The notes: a model not told the origin generated them from the letters alone. DNA of 46,523 nucleotides from SAR324 cluster bacterium (GCA_014382365.1 JACNJW010000018.1:1-46523); one strand, 5' to 3'; counted from the stretch's first letter, positions 7,678-16,790 are shown. Program-made: numbers and translations.

Positions 7678-8649
7678 TTAGTCCTTTAAAAGTCTAATTA
7701 TTTTTTGAAAAAACTCAGGAATTCTGGTTTCTGTCCAACTATGTTTTTTCCAGGGATAACCGGTAATGAATCCGGCATGACCCCCCTTTTGATGGAATTC
7801 AAGTTCAACCATTTCAGAAACTTCGTTTGGGCCGGGAAAAGTTTTTGTGTCAAAGAAAGGGTCGTCCAGTGAGTTCATAATGAGAGTTGGAACCCGGATC
7901 TTCTTGAGGAATTGTCTGCACGATGATGCTGCATAATAGTGGTCTGCACCAACAAATCCATGCAAAGGTGCCGTTACTTTTTCATCGAATTCTCTTAAAG
8001 TTTTTATATTATCCAAATCACCAGTCTCGAACAGCGGTGGAAGTTTGCGAAATTTTCGTTTTGCAGATTCTCTCAACAGATCAACAAAGTGTTTCTGGTA
8101 AATCCTTGAAAATCCTTTTTCCATTGCTGCAGTTGAAGATGCCAGATCAAAAGGTGTTGATACTGCGGCAGCGGCAGTTATGCCGGCATTACCACCTTTT
8201 TCTCCCAGCCACTTCAGCAGAGTGTTTCCACCCAGTGAGTATCCGTAAACCAGCAACGGTACATGAGGAAATCGTTTTTTTGCCAGTTTAACGACAAAAT
8301 CAAGATCACCTGTTTCACCGGCATGATAAGTCCGCTGAAGCCTGTTTGAAAACCCTCCGCAGTTGCGGTTCAGTAAGAGAACTCCATTCCAGCCGATTTT
8401 ACTGATTACATCAAACATGGCTTTGACATTATTAGAAGAGGTATCACCTTCCAAGCCGTGAACTATTATCACCAGCGGTCCACTTCCTTCTGTCAACCAG
8501 TACAGATTAAGAAAATCTCCGTCAGCAAGTTCCAACTGTTCCTTTTTGATGTTTGGTACAGGAACAGTTCTAAAAAGAGAAGCCCAAATAGTTTGTGTGT
8601 GCGGCCCCGGCAGCCAGCAGCTTGGTTGGTATTTTGATTTTAATGTCAT
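7678..8649 (-). CDS. YheT-family alpha/beta hydrolase
   Basis: 323 residues. The N-terminus YQPSCWLPGPHTQTIW is characteristic of the YheT/ABHD-type hydrolase family (COG0429). Visible motifs are HGLEGDTSSN (oxyanion-hole region), the nucleophile elbow YGYSLGGN with Ser about residue 142, an Asp in SLDDPFFD, and the likely catalytic His in KGGHAGFI near the C-terminus. The physiological substrate of this family is not settled; carboxylesterase or lipid hydrolysis is usual. Length is normal for the family. It is the nearest minus-strand neighbour upstream of the protease gene, but the 104-bp gap carries a dispersed repeat, so separate transcription is plausible. Confidence 0.85.
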   Translation of the reverse strand: MTLKSKYQPSCWLPGPHTQTIWASLFRTVPVPNIKKEQLELADGDFLNLYWLTEGSGPLVIIVHGLEGDTSSNNVKAMFDVISKIGWNGVLLLNRNCGGFSNRLQRTYHAGETGDLDFVVKLAKKRFPHVPLLVYGYSLGGNTLLKWLGEKGGNAGITAAAAVSTPFDLASSTAAMEKGFSRIYQKHFVDLLRESAKRKFRKLPPLFETGDLDNIKTLREFDEKVTAPLHGFVGADHYYAASSCRQFLKKIRVPTLIMNSLDDPFFDTKTFPGPNEVSEMVELEFHQKGGHAGFITGYPWKKHSWTETRIPEFFQKIIRLLKD

Positions 8650-8957
8650 TATAATTTAATTCCTGGTGAGTCTTGGTATACTTGTAATATGCCCTCTTAA
8701 CGTGTCATTGAGCGAAGCGAGAGATATATTTTATGTTAAGCACTATTTTCATTAAGCTTTCTCTCTGCGCTTGAAATAATAAATTATCGCTGTCAGAGTA
8801 TTTACGGAATCTTCAGTTTGAAGCTAAAATTTAATTGCATATTGATATTATTGTGAAATATTTTTTTCGGCAAGTCCTGAAAAAAATATGTATTGTATCC
8901 CCATTACAATTTGAATAAAATATATCCAGCTTTGAAACCTTTTTAAAATTATTACAA
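8650..8957. other. Intergenic, 308 bp, divergent promoter region
   Basis: Separates the minus-strand hydrolase from the plus-strand monooxygenase-like gene, so both promoters should lie here. It contains one short dispersed repeat (8703-8727) and AT-rich DNA. I could not single out convincing -35/-10 boxes. Confidence 0.4.
8703..8727 (+). repeat. GTCATTGAGCGAAGCGAGA dispersed repeat, short copy
   Basis: Same family as 7622-7648; the GCGAAGCGAGA core can pair weakly with itself. Confidence 0.5.
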
Positions 8958-9275
8958 ATGAGTTATGTGGTTCATGTGACGGCAGTGGTTGAGGGAGATC
9001 TAGAACAGATTGAAATCCTGATCAATGATTACCGTTACAAATGTCTGGAAAACCAACTTGGAATGGAACAATTTTTTGTCTGCCGCAGTGTGGAGCAGCA
9101 AAATGTGTTTCTCTATACTCAGGTATTTACAGATCAGGATGCCCACAATATCCATCTTGAAAGCGATGATCCAAAGTGGTTCTTCGAGCAGATGCAGGAA
9201 AAAGAATTTAAATTTCAAGGACAGTGGGTTGCAGGTACCGAAATTAACTCCTCTGCAGGACAAATCCTGAACTGA
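8958..9275 (+). CDS. Small antibiotic-biosynthesis-monooxygenase-like protein
   Basis: A 105-residue protein with no signal peptide. The pattern resembles the dimeric alpha/beta-barrel ABM fold: strand VHVTAVVEG, helix with YRYKCLENQLG, strand MEQFFVCRSVEQQNVFLYTQVF, then the DQDAHNIHLESDDPKWFF helix where other ABM proteins carry A-H-x(4)-P/H. Members act as quinol monooxygenases or as heme or small-molecule binding proteins. Without a diagnostic residue set the substrate is unknown. It stands alone between two long intergenic regions. No good Shine-Dalgarno precedes the ATG. Confidence 0.6.
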   Translation: MSYVVHVTAVVEGDLEQIEILINDYRYKCLENQLGMEQFFVCRSVEQQNVFLYTQVFTDQDAHNIHLESDDPKWFFEQMQEKEFKFQGQWVAGTEINSSAGQILN

Positions 9276-9588
9276 CCTCTAAGGAAGGGAGCTAGCAGAT
9301 AAGATGATTTTCAGCCTCGTTTCATTGGAAGAACACTCACTCCCTTCCACTAAATTTCAGCATTCTGCCAAATAATTTCAAAAACAAGATGCAACTCTGA
9401 AAAGTCAAGAAACTGTGCCGTTTCCTGCGAAATTAGATATTTTGTCTGCCGGGATTATTTTAATTCAAAAAATCTGCAAAGAAACTTGAAATCTGGAAGA
9501 AAATCAGCAAATTGATTGATATTTTTTGGATTTCATGAAATAAAAGTAGTTCGTTCGAAAATCTAAACTTCAAATAATCAAAAAACTC
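9276..9588. other. Intergenic, 313 bp, with long-range inverted repeat
   Basis: GGAAGGGAG (9283-9291) and CTCCCTTCC (9340-9348) are perfectly complementary across 48 nt, right after the stop of the monooxygenase-like gene. A large-loop terminator or small structured RNA is possible. The rest is AT-rich leader of prc with no other gene visible. Confidence 0.4.
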
Positions 9589-11616
9589 ATGAAGGTTTCC
9601 AATTACCTTTTACTCTGCCTGGCCCTCCTTTTTCTATTTTTTCCATCCTTTTCTGCAGCACAAGATGAAAAGCAAAAACTCTCCGGCCCTGTTGTAAAAG
9701 GGATCGTTGAGCAGTTTGTTGCAATGCACTATGCTCAAAAACCACTGGATGATGAAATGTCTGCAAAGATTTTTTCGCTTTTCATGAACCGTCTGGATCC
9801 TGCCCACTACTATTTTCTTGCCACAGATGTAGCAGAATTTCGTAAATACGAAACACGTCTTGATGATATGCTGCTTCGAGGAAACACTAAATTGGCTCTG
9901 GATATTTTTGAGCGCTTCAAAAAACGTCTGTCTGAACGGCTGGCAATGATGGAAGAGTTCATGAGTGAGGATTTTGATTTCAGCCTTGATGCACAGTGGA
10001 CTTTGGAACGAGATGAAGAACCTTATCCTGCAACAACTGAAGAGGCCCGGGAAATTTGGCGAACCAAAATCAAGTTTGATTTGTTGACCCTCAAGTTAAC
10101 CGATACCAGTCTGGAAGACGGTAAGGAGCGCTTAATGAAAAGGGTGCGTGGTCTCTGGAAAGATTTTTCTCAGTACGAAAATGATGATGTTGTTTCAATC
10201 TTCATCAACTCCATGGCAGCAGCTTATGATCCCCACTCATCTTATCTGGCAGCCCAGGATTTGAAAAATTTTGATATCTCGATCAAACTTTCTCTGGAAG
10301 GCATCGGTGCCGTTTTACGCTGGGAAGACGGTTATACGGTTGTCAACTCAATTGTCCCGGGAGGTGCTGCTGCACGACACGGCAAGCTGACTGCAGACGA
10401 CCGGATAATTGCAGTTGCACAGGGCGATGAGGCTTTTGAAAGCGTGATCGACATGCGGCTCAATAACGTGGTAAAGCTAATTCGTGGTAAACGCGGTACC
10501 AAGGTGGGACTGCAAATTCTGCGAAAAACTAAAAAGGGCTTTGACACACTGAAATTTGTCATTGTCCGTGAAAAAATTGTACTCAAAGACGGCGAGGCAC
10601 AGTCTCAAATTTTTGAGTATCCTCCTCCTACAGAGAGCAACGAAACCTCTGCTGCAGCAAAACGGATTGGTGTAATAAAACTGCCGTCATTTTATGTGGA
10701 TTTTAATGACCGTCGTAATAACCCTAATAATTACAAAAGCTCCTCCAGAGATGTAAAAGAGCTGCTGCAGAAATTCGTGGCAGAAAATGTTGATGGTGTG
10801 ATCCTTGATTTACGCAGCAACGGCGGCGGCGGACTGGATGAAGCAATCAACATGGCCGGTCTCTTTATTGGACACAATCCGGTAGTTATCGTACGGCAGT
10901 CCGGAGGACGCCGGGTTACTGTTCACCGCAGCCGTGAACGTGCGGTTTACGATGGACCGCTGTTGATCATGCTCAATCGCTACAGTGCTTCTGCATCCGA
11001 AATCCTGGCCGGTGCAATGCACGATTTTCAACGTGCATTATTAGTTGGAGACAGGACCACTTTTGGCAAAGGAACTGTGCAGAATATTTTTCAACTACCG
11101 GAAGGATATGGTGCTTTAAAAGTTACCATTGCACAATTCTACCGTGTTTCCGGCTGGTCCACACAAAATCGCGGTGTCGAAACCAGTTTGATTTTACCCT
11201 CCATCAGTAATGTCAGAGATGTTGGTGAATCAACTTTGGACAATGCTCTGCCCTGGCGCTCAATCGATCCAGTCTCTTATCGGGTAAGTGGAAACCTGAA
11301 AAAAGTACTGCCGGAACTGCAACAACTTTCTCAGCAGAGAGTTGTCAATTCTGAATTTTTCCAAAAAGTTAATACTGATGTTGAAGAATTTCTGACCAAG
11401 ATTAAACCCCTGAAATATACCTCTATCCTCAAAATGCAGGAAGATGATTTACGCCGCAAAACGCAGCGCGACCAGGAACTGGCAAGTGCCGACGAAAAAG
11501 CGGCAGATGATGATTCTTCCGAAAAAGAATTTGAAGCAGAAAAAACCGAAATTCAGCGTGATGAATACCTGAATGAAGGCATGGCTATTTTAGATGATTA
11601 TATCCAGCTACAATAA
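9589..11616 (+). CDS. prc: Tail-specific (C-terminal processing) protease Prc
   Basis: 675 residues, close to the roughly 680 of E. coli Prc. Order: signal peptide ending near FSAAQD, N-terminal TSP domain with the NRLDPAHYYFL motif, PDZ domain (about 230-320), S41 catalytic core and a C-terminal DUF3340-like tail rich in Asp/Glu/Lys. The Ser-Lys dyad is visible in YSASASEILAGAMHDF (Ser about 468) and TFGKGTVQ (Lys about 494), one residue further apart than in E. coli. It cleaves periplasmic proteins at non-polar C-termini and typically controls murein hydrolases and lipoproteins. hpt follows after 29 bp on the same strand, so co-transcription is possible. Confidence 0.95.
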   Translation: MKVSNYLLLCLALLFLFFPSFSAAQDEKQKLSGPVVKGIVEQFVAMHYAQKPLDDEMSAKIFSLFMNRLDPAHYYFLATDVAEFRKYETRLDDMLLRGNTKLALDIFERFKKRLSERLAMMEEFMSEDFDFSLDAQWTLERDEEPYPATTEEAREIWRTKIKFDLLTLKLTDTSLEDGKERLMKRVRGLWKDFSQYENDDVVSIFINSMAAAYDPHSSYLAAQDLKNFDISIKLSLEGIGAVLRWEDGYTVVNSIVPGGAAARHGKLTADDRIIAVAQGDEAFESVIDMRLNNVVKLIRGKRGTKVGLQILRKTKKGFDTLKFVIVREKIVLKDGEAQSQIFEYPPPTESNETSAAAKRIGVIKLPSFYVDFNDRRNNPNNYKSSSRDVKELLQKFVAENVDGVILDLRSNGGGGLDEAINMAGLFIGHNPVVIVRQSGGRRVTVHRSRERAVYDGPLLIMLNRYSASASEILAGAMHDFQRALLVGDRTTFGKGTVQNIFQLPEGYGALKVTIAQFYRVSGWSTQNRGVETSLILPSISNVRDVGESTLDNALPWRSIDPVSYRVSGNLKKVLPELQQLSQQRVVNSEFFQKVNTDVEEFLTKIKPLKYTSILKMQEDDLRRKTQRDQELASADEKAADDDSSEKEFEAEKTEIQRDEYLNEGMAILDDYIQLQ

Positions 11617-11645
11617 TAATAAAATTTAAATGACAACTAGATACT

Positions 11646-12176
11646 ATGGCCAACGAACAAATAGACTTTTCTAAACATGAGATTTTACTTTCCAGCAGCG
11701 AAATTAAACTGCGTGTGGAAGAATTAGGCCGACAGATTTCTGCAGATTATCGGGACCGGGAACTGCACCTGGTTGGTGTACTCAATGGTGCCTTCATTTT
11801 TTTGGCAGATCTGGTGCGCCAAATTGACATTCCCTGCCAGATCTGTTTTTTGCAGGCCTCAAGTTATAAAGATCAAAAGCTAAGTTCGGGTGAAGTGACC
11901 TTGATGCACAACCTGGATTTAAGTGGAAAAGAAGTCCTCGTGGTGGAAGATATTTTTGATACCGGACTGACCCTGAAATACATCTTTGAAGATCTTCAGC
12001 AGCAAAAACCAAAATCACTGGAAGCCTGTGCTTTGTTGAGCAAGCAGATTCCGGATAAGGAAGCAGTGGAAGTTAAATATATCGGCTTCGAAATAGAGGA
12101 TCGTTTTGTGGTTGGCTACGGACTTGATTTTGCGGAAAAATATCGGGAAATTCCACATATTGCCTGCCTCGATTAA
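11646..12176 (+). CDS. hpt: Hypoxanthine phosphoribosyltransferase
   Basis: 176 residues, the normal size for bacterial HPRT. It has the PRPP-binding loop VLVVEDIFDTGLTL (about residues 97-110), the LVGVLNGAFIFLADLVR segment near the N-terminus, and a C-terminal FVVGYGLDFAEKYR motif that contacts the purine and closes the active site. It converts hypoxanthine (and probably guanine) plus PRPP to IMP/GMP in purine salvage in the cytoplasm. It sits 29 bp behind prc on the same strand. No riboswitch is visible in the short gap. Confidence 0.93.
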   Translation: MANEQIDFSKHEILLSSSEIKLRVEELGRQISADYRDRELHLVGVLNGAFIFLADLVRQIDIPCQICFLQASSYKDQKLSSGEVTLMHNLDLSGKEVLVVEDIFDTGLTLKYIFEDLQQQKPKSLEACALLSKQIPDKEAVEVKYIGFEIEDRFVVGYGLDFAEKYREIPHIACLD

Positions 12177-12272
12177 AGAAACTTACTGCTGATTTCAGTT
12201 CTGTTTTCAAAAAAAGTGAATGGTCTGCAGTCCTGAAATATGCTGCCTTTGCCGGTCATTTTGGAATAGCTT

Positions 12273-12626
12273 TCAATTTCTTCCAAAATCATCTTCCAGA
12301 CGCTCAATATCATCTTCACCAAAATAATCACCGGTCTGCACCTCTATGAAACACAAATCAACTTGCGCTGTATTTTCAATCCGATGGGTGGAGCCACACG
12401 GAATATCTACTGACTCGCCACCTTTTTTGTTGAGTCGTTGTTCGTCAAGTGTTACGATTCCTTCTCCGGACACCACATACCAGTGTTCCGCCCTTTTTTG
12501 ATGTTTTTGCAGACTGAGACGTTTACCGGGATAAACCACGATTCGTTTAACTTTATGGTCCGGTTCATCTGAAAGTACGGTATAATAGCCCCAGGGACGG
12601 TGATCTGTTTCTGCAGTATTTTTCAT
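12273..12626 (-). CDS. Stand-alone mannose-6-phosphate isomerase type II-like cupin
   Basis: A 117-residue product from the internal ATG at 12626 (MKNTAETDHRPWGYY). An upstream in-frame start would add 30 residues unlike the family, so the shorter form is preferred. The sequence matches the C-terminal cupin of bifunctional GDP-mannose pyrophosphorylase/phosphomannose isomerases: RPWGYY, PGKRLSLQKHQKRAEHWYVVSGEG, VDIPCGSTHRIEN. The metal ligands (His-x-His-type and Glu in HQKRAEHW, His in THRIEN) are present. It probably interconverts mannose-6-P and fructose-6-P for nucleotide-sugar synthesis. No partner nucleotidyltransferase is in the window. It is convergent with hpt and divergent from the barrel-protein gene. 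Confidence 0.8.
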   Translation of the reverse strand: MKNTAETDHRPWGYYTVLSDEPDHKVKRIVVYPGKRLSLQKHQKRAEHWYVVSGEGIVTLDEQRLNKKGGESVDIPCGSTHRIENTAQVDLCFIEVQTGDYFGEDDIERLEDDFGRN

Positions 12627-12767
12627 GTAGATTATTTTAGTTGTTATTAAAATTTCACGTGCAGTCATTCTAAGAAAATTGAAAAAATTCACAAGACCAG
12701 ACAGGTTTTGTGTCAAGTGAAAATATAAATTATTTTCAAAACTATCAGGATCAACTCAAGAGGATTT

Positions 12768-13370
12768 ATGTCGAAAGTCTTAAAAAAATCTATCCTTGCA
12801 CTTTGCCTGCTCAGTCTGGCAACCCAGGCCTGGGCCGTTAAAGCAAAAATCCGCTTTCTCTTTCCAGTCAGTTCAACAAGCGTTACTGACGGCTTTGATG
12901 ATGCAGAGCTCAAGACATCTGAATTCGTACTGGCCTTTTTGCTGCCTGTTTCCAGAAACACTCAGTTGGATCTTGGTTACTCATATTTCAATGCCCGCAT
13001 TGAAGATCCTGCCAGTGTATCTGAAGCATATACAGGTGTTTTTCGGGCCCACTTACTGGAACTAGGTGCAGGTTATACCGGCTTTGAACTAACGAGCAAT
13101 ACATCACTCGTTTTTGATCTTTCAGTCAGGATTCCAATCAGCGGACAGGCTGAAGTGAAAAGCAGTCAGGATTCTTCAGAGGCAGCCTCGATCAGCGGCA
13201 TGGGTTATTTTTTTGGACCCGGCATCACATACGGCAATGCAGAAATTTTGTTGTTTTATCAGCGCAGAAATTTAAGTTTTGATGACCTGACAGTTTTACG
13301 GAACGGCAAACGCCAGGATGTGGCTTTGAATTCTACAGAATACGGTCTTGGTTTCGGTTATACTTTTTAG
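12768..13370 (+). CDS. Secreted outer-membrane beta-barrel-like protein, function unknown
   Basis: 200 residues with a classical signal peptide cleaved after TQAWA (about residue 23). The mature part alternates polar and aromatic residues in amphipathic strands (QLDLGYSYFNARI, HLLELGAGYTGFEL, SLVFDLSVRIPI, EILLFYQRR, EYGLGFGYTF). It ends in Phe, the usual C-terminal signature for BAM-inserted outer-membrane barrels. The size suits an eight-stranded barrel. I do not recognise a specific family. The dehydrogenase gene starts 9 bp downstream, so the two are probably co-transcribed although no functional link is evident. Confidence 0.7.
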   Translation: MSKVLKKSILALCLLSLATQAWAVKAKIRFLFPVSSTSVTDGFDDAELKTSEFVLAFLLPVSRNTQLDLGYSYFNARIEDPASVSEAYTGVFRAHLLELGAGYTGFELTSNTSLVFDLSVRIPISGQAEVKSSQDSSEAASISGMGYFFGPGITYGNAEILLFYQRRNLSFDDLTVLRNGKRQDVALNSTEYGLGFGYTF

Positions 13371-13379
13371 TGCACTGCT

Positions 13380-14384
13380 ATGTTTAATATTTTAGTCAAC
13401 ACCGAATATGAGCAATTATTCGAAAACCTGCTGGCTGAGGCTCCTGAATCTTTTTCCTTGACCCTGGCAGATTTTACACAGCCGGATCAAAAGCTGAATC
13501 AACTGCTGAAAAAAACGGATGCGATTATTGGACAGGTAAATCTCAGCGATTCCCAGTACGAAGCTGCTGCAAATCTAAAAATAATTCAAACTCTAAGTGC
13601 CGGTTTTGACCGCATTGACCTCAAAAAAGCCCGGCAGTATCAAGTCCCGGTTGCCAACAATAACGGTGCCAACGCAAGCTCTGTTGCTGAACATGTTTTG
13701 ATGATGATCTTTGCGCTCTACCGGCAGCTGCTTTTTCACCATCAGTCTGTAGCTTGTGGTCCCTGGAAAAATTTAAAACATACAAACAGAGAACTGACAG
13801 GAAAAGCGCTGGGAATCTATGGTCTGGGGCATGTAGGAAAAGCACTTGCTCAGCGGGCTGCGGCTCTGGGTTGCAAGGTACAGTATTTTGATATTCTGCG
13901 TCAGCCTCAGGCAGAAAAAAAATGGAACCTGAAATATCTCATGCCGGATGAGCTGCTTTACAGTTCAGATATTATCAGTTACCATGTGCCAAAAACCAGT
14001 TACACGCATCATTTAATTAACCAGGATTCTCTTCACAAAATGCGTCCGGATTCACTCTTGATCAACACTTCGCGCGGTGATGTTCAGGATGAAAATGTCC
14101 TTGTAGCAGCACTGAGTTCCGGAAAAATTTCCGGAGCCGGACTCGATGTTTTTGAAATTGAACCTCTGCCTGAAAACTCTGCACTGCGTAATTTGAAAAA
14201 TGTGGTGCTGACTCCACACAGTTCTCCTGACCGGGAGTGCTACATCAGGACTGTCAAAAATGCGCTGGACAACCTCATCAGAGTCTCAAAAGGAGCACCA
14301 CCGCAAGCCCTTGCGGTGGACCATGAAGAAATCTCACGGAAATTTTTTAAACGCTTTCCGGAACTTAAGATGAATGCTGAATAA
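13380..14384 (+). CDS. D-isomer-specific 2-hydroxyacid dehydrogenase
   Basis: 334 residues with the complete two-domain signature. The NAD-binding motif is GLGHVG (148-153) after GKALGIY. The catalytic Arg is in NTSRGD (232), the Glu in the FEIEPLPE segment, and the catalytic His in TPHSS (280). It oxidises D-2-hydroxyacids or reduces 2-oxoacids with NAD(P)H. Motifs do not tell whether the substrate is phosphoglycerate, glyoxylate/hydroxypyruvate or another acid, and there is no C-terminal ACT domain as in many SerA proteins. It lies 9 bp behind the barrel-protein gene. Confidence 0.88.
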   Translation: MFNILVNTEYEQLFENLLAEAPESFSLTLADFTQPDQKLNQLLKKTDAIIGQVNLSDSQYEAAANLKIIQTLSAGFDRIDLKKARQYQVPVANNNGANASSVAEHVLMMIFALYRQLLFHHQSVACGPWKNLKHTNRELTGKALGIYGLGHVGKALAQRAAALGCKVQYFDILRQPQAEKKWNLKYLMPDELLYSSDIISYHVPKTSYTHHLINQDSLHKMRPDSLLINTSRGDVQDENVLVAALSSGKISGAGLDVFEIEPLPENSALRNLKNVVLTPHSSPDRECYIRTVKNALDNLIRVSKGAPPQALAVDHEEISRKFFKRFPELKMNAE

Positions 14385-14463
14385 CGTTTCTAAAATAACT
14401 GAAACTAAAACGGACTGTGTTTTGCAATTGTTATATTAAAGACAATATCTATTTTGCAAATAC

Positions 14464-14469
14464 AAAGGA
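14464..14469 (+). promoter_or_regulatory. Shine-Dalgarno deciding the start of the J-domain gene
   Basis: AAAGGA, 8 nt before the ATG at 14478. This makes the ATG the likely start over the in-frame TTG at 14454. Confidence 0.7.
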
Positions 14470-14477
14470 CCGGATTG

Positions 14478-15422
14478 ATGGAACAACAATTACTAAACCC
14501 CTATTCTGAGCTGGGCGTAAAGCCCGGAGTATCACCTCAGCAGTTGAAACAGGCTTATCGACAGTCTGTCATGCGCTACCATCCGGACAGGGCTTCAGGA
14601 AGTAGAAATGCTGCAAAATTCAGGCAGGTGACAGAAGCCTATCAACTGCTGCAAAAAATGACTGCCTATGAAAATACTACTGTCAGAAAAAATACTGCAC
14701 AAAGAGCCTCTCATTTAAGACAAAAATTTTCCTCAGTTTTTTTTAATCAAAAAAAACAACAAACCCAAACATCAACAGCCTGGTGGGAAAAAACTGAGTT
14801 TGCTCAAAAAAGAGCAGAAAAAATTAAAGTTAACCGCCAAACCACAAATCTTTCCCTGGAAGAGCTGATAAACTGTGTAGAACTTGCCGGAAATCAGTAC
14901 GTCTATCAGGTTGCTCTGGAAGCAATTGCGGCCAAAAAAGACGAGGGTGGAGTTAATTACCTACTGCATCTGCTGCAGAATTCGGATCCTTCCAAACGGA
15001 CTCAAGTAATTCAGGCTCTTGGACAATGCGGATTTCAGCGTGTAAATGAATATTTGTCTGCTTATGTAATGGATCCATCGATCGAAATTTCAACTGCTGC
15101 AATCAAGGCTCTGGAGCGTATCAATACCTCAAACCGCACACTGATAATTGGGCTCCTCCGCAAAGAAAACATCTCCTGGCAGCAGACCATTGTTCCATCT
15201 CTGGCAAAACTGAAAAACAAAGTTTTTTCCTCAAAGTCCTCAAAACGCAGGTTGGGCGGTCTACTGCTCAGTGCGCATAAAATCACAGGAGAACAGTTGG
15301 AAATTGCTCTGCTAATGCAGAAAAGATTCCCGCTGCTGCTGGGTCAAATTCTGCGCCACCTTGAATACGTTTCCATTCCAGAAATTCAGGAAGTTGTTGC
15401 TTCACAGAAGAAATTCAGTTAG
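14478..15422 (+). CDS. J-domain protein with HEAT-like repeats and a MshEN-like C-terminus
   Basis: 314 residues from the ATG at 14478. Residues about 5-65 form a J-domain (NPYSELGVKPGVSPQQLKQA) with the invariant HPD at 35-37, which stimulates DnaK ATPase. After a basic linker come HEAT/armadillo-like helical pairs (VYQVALEAIAAKKDEGGVNY, QVIQALGQCGFQRVNEY, STAAIKALERI). The final 50 residues (LGGLLLSAHKITGEQLEIAL ... GQILRHLEYVSIPEIQEV) resemble the GspE N-terminal/MshEN fold, which in some ATPases binds cyclic di-GMP. This is not DnaJ itself: the Gly/Phe and zinc-finger regions are absent. A co-chaperone adaptor that delivers a specific client is the reasonable inference. Confidence 0.75.
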   Translation: MEQQLLNPYSELGVKPGVSPQQLKQAYRQSVMRYHPDRASGSRNAAKFRQVTEAYQLLQKMTAYENTTVRKNTAQRASHLRQKFSSVFFNQKKQQTQTSTAWWEKTEFAQKRAEKIKVNRQTTNLSLEELINCVELAGNQYVYQVALEAIAAKKDEGGVNYLLHLLQNSDPSKRTQVIQALGQCGFQRVNEYLSAYVMDPSIEISTAAIKALERINTSNRTLIIGLLRKENISWQQTIVPSLAKLKNKVFSSKSSKRRLGGLLLSAHKITGEQLEIALLMQKRFPLLLGQILRHLEYVSIPEIQEVVASQKKFS

Positions 15423-15450
15423 TGTTACATGTAGGGTTTGATGTAACTCT
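15421..15450 (+). terminator. Hairpin after the J-domain gene, possible terminator
   Basis: GTTACAT (15424-15430) pairs with ATGTAAC (15441-15447) around a 10-nt loop, immediately at the stop codon. The downstream T-run is weak, so factor-independent termination is uncertain. Confidence 0.35.
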
Positions 15451-15586
15451 AACAAGTTTTCAGCAAGTCTCAGAGAAAAAAGACTCTGCCGGATAATCAC
15501 TGTAAACTGAAAATTTCTATTTATCTTTCCTCGATTACAAGAATTATCATTCTCTATAAAGATTTGATATCCCTTTAAAATAGACT

Positions 15587-16780
15587 ATGCCAAAAACAGA
15601 ATCCAATTCCGCTGCCGAAAATGAGCAGACCACAGCCCCGCAATATGTCCAGTATGGAGTCCCCTACCCTCAGCAGTTTGAAGATGACACCATTGATTTG
15701 TATGAACTCTGGATCACCTTGTGGAACAAAAAGTGGCTTGTTATTGCCGTGACTGTAATTGCCGCGCTGGGATCCGTGGTTTATGCCCTGCTGGCACCAC
15801 AAATTTACAAAGCTGAAGCACTACTCCTGCCGCCCAAAGCAAAAGATGTTCAATCATTGAACGTGCAGGGAGTGCAGGGAGTGCAGGGAGTGCAGGGAGT
15901 GCAGGGAGTGCAGGGAGTGCAGGGAGTGCAGGGAGTGCAGGGAGTGCAGGGAGTGCGGGGAGTAACTGCGGCAGGAGTATTTGCTGCTTTCAAAAATAAT
16001 ATCAGTTCGCGAACTCTGCAAAAGCAGTTTATTGAAGAACAGGGTCTGATGGAAATTCTGGCACCAAACCGTACTCCTGAGACAAGGGATATTGAAATAC
16101 TGGAAAGTTTCTCTGAGATGATAACAATACAAAATGGAGAGAATATTTCTGTTTCGATGGAGTCAGATGATCCGGAATTTGCTGCAAAATTAGTCAACGA
16201 TTATATTAGTTTTTTTGACCTGGAGACCATCCGCGGACTGGCTGCTGCTGCCCGAAATTCTATTGCTGCACAAATCAGAGACATTGAATACACTATTGGC
16301 TCTAAACGGGAAATGGCTAAGCAGCGGCGTGAAGATCAAATACTACGTTTTGAAGAGGCCGCCACCATAGCCGATAAACTTGGTGTGCGAGACAGAATTG
16401 ATGCAACAAATGTTGTTCAAAATAACCAGCAAAGTTCCTCAACATCATCCGCTACTCCACTTTACTACAGGGGATTCAGGGCACTGAATGCTGAAATAAT
16501 AATTCTGAAAAATCGAAAATCGGACGATCCCTATATCGGTGGTCTCCGTGACCTGCAGGAGAAACTTGCACTGCTGCATTCAATCAAAATAGAAGAGACA
16601 GACCAACATGCGGTAAGAGTTGATCAAGCTGCCTATCCGCCCAAAAACCGCATCAAACCAAACCGCAGACTGATTGTTTCGCTTGGTACAGTAGTTGGTT
16701 TGTTTTTAGGCGTTTTCCTGGTTTTCTTTGTGTCTTTTGTACAGAATCAAAGGAAAATTCACACCGAAGATCCTGCCTGA
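15587..16780 (+). CDS. Wzz-family polysaccharide chain-length determinant with a VQG repeat tract
   Basis: 397 residues with the polysaccharide co-polymerase layout. A cytoplasmic N-terminus with [18 protein letters not shown] leads into TM1 (about 47-68). A periplasmic coiled-coil region follows, with the pre-TM2 motif [14 protein letters not shown] and TM2 (about 362-385). No tyrosine-kinase domain is attached, so it is Wzz-like and would set O-antigen or capsule chain length in the inner membrane. Odd: residues 93-122 are ten consecutive VQG triplets followed by VRG, inserted where the first periplasmic strand should lead into the helical domain (... [14 protein letters not shown]). No other polysaccharide genes are adjacent. 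Confidence 0.85.
   Translation: MPKTESNSAAENEQTTAPQYVQYGVPYPQQFEDDTIDLYELWITLWNKKWLVIAVTVIAALGSVVYALLAPQIYKAEALLLPPKAKDVQSLNVQGVQGVQGVQGVQGVQGVQGVQGVQGVQGVRGVTAAGVFAAFKNNISSRTLQKQFIEEQGLMEILAPNRTPETRDIEILESFSEMITIQNGENISVSMESDDPEFAAKLVNDYISFFDLETIRGLAAAARNSIAAQIRDIEYTIGSKREMAKQRREDQILRFEEAATIADKLGVRDRIDATNVVQNNQQSSSTSSATPLYYRGFRALNAEIIILKNRKSDDPYIGGLRDLQEKLALLHSIKIEETDQHAVRVDQAAYPPKNRIKPNRRLIVSLGTVVGLFLGVFLVFFVSFVQNQRKIHTEDPA
15863..15961 (+). repeat. Ten perfect tandem copies of GTGCAGGGA plus one variant, inside the Wzz gene
   Basis: Units 15863-15952 are ten identical 9-mers; 15953-15961 is GTGCGGGGA. The array is in frame (VQG). A 9-bp unit means slippage would change protein length without shifting frame. 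Confidence 0.97.
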
Positions 16781-16790
16781 GCAACAAAGG

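Noticed and set aside
15850..16197. Antisense ORF rich in TPC repeats across the VQG tract
   Set aside because: It is the shadow of the GTGCAGGGA microsatellite in the Wzz gene. The sense frame gives a complete Wzz protein.
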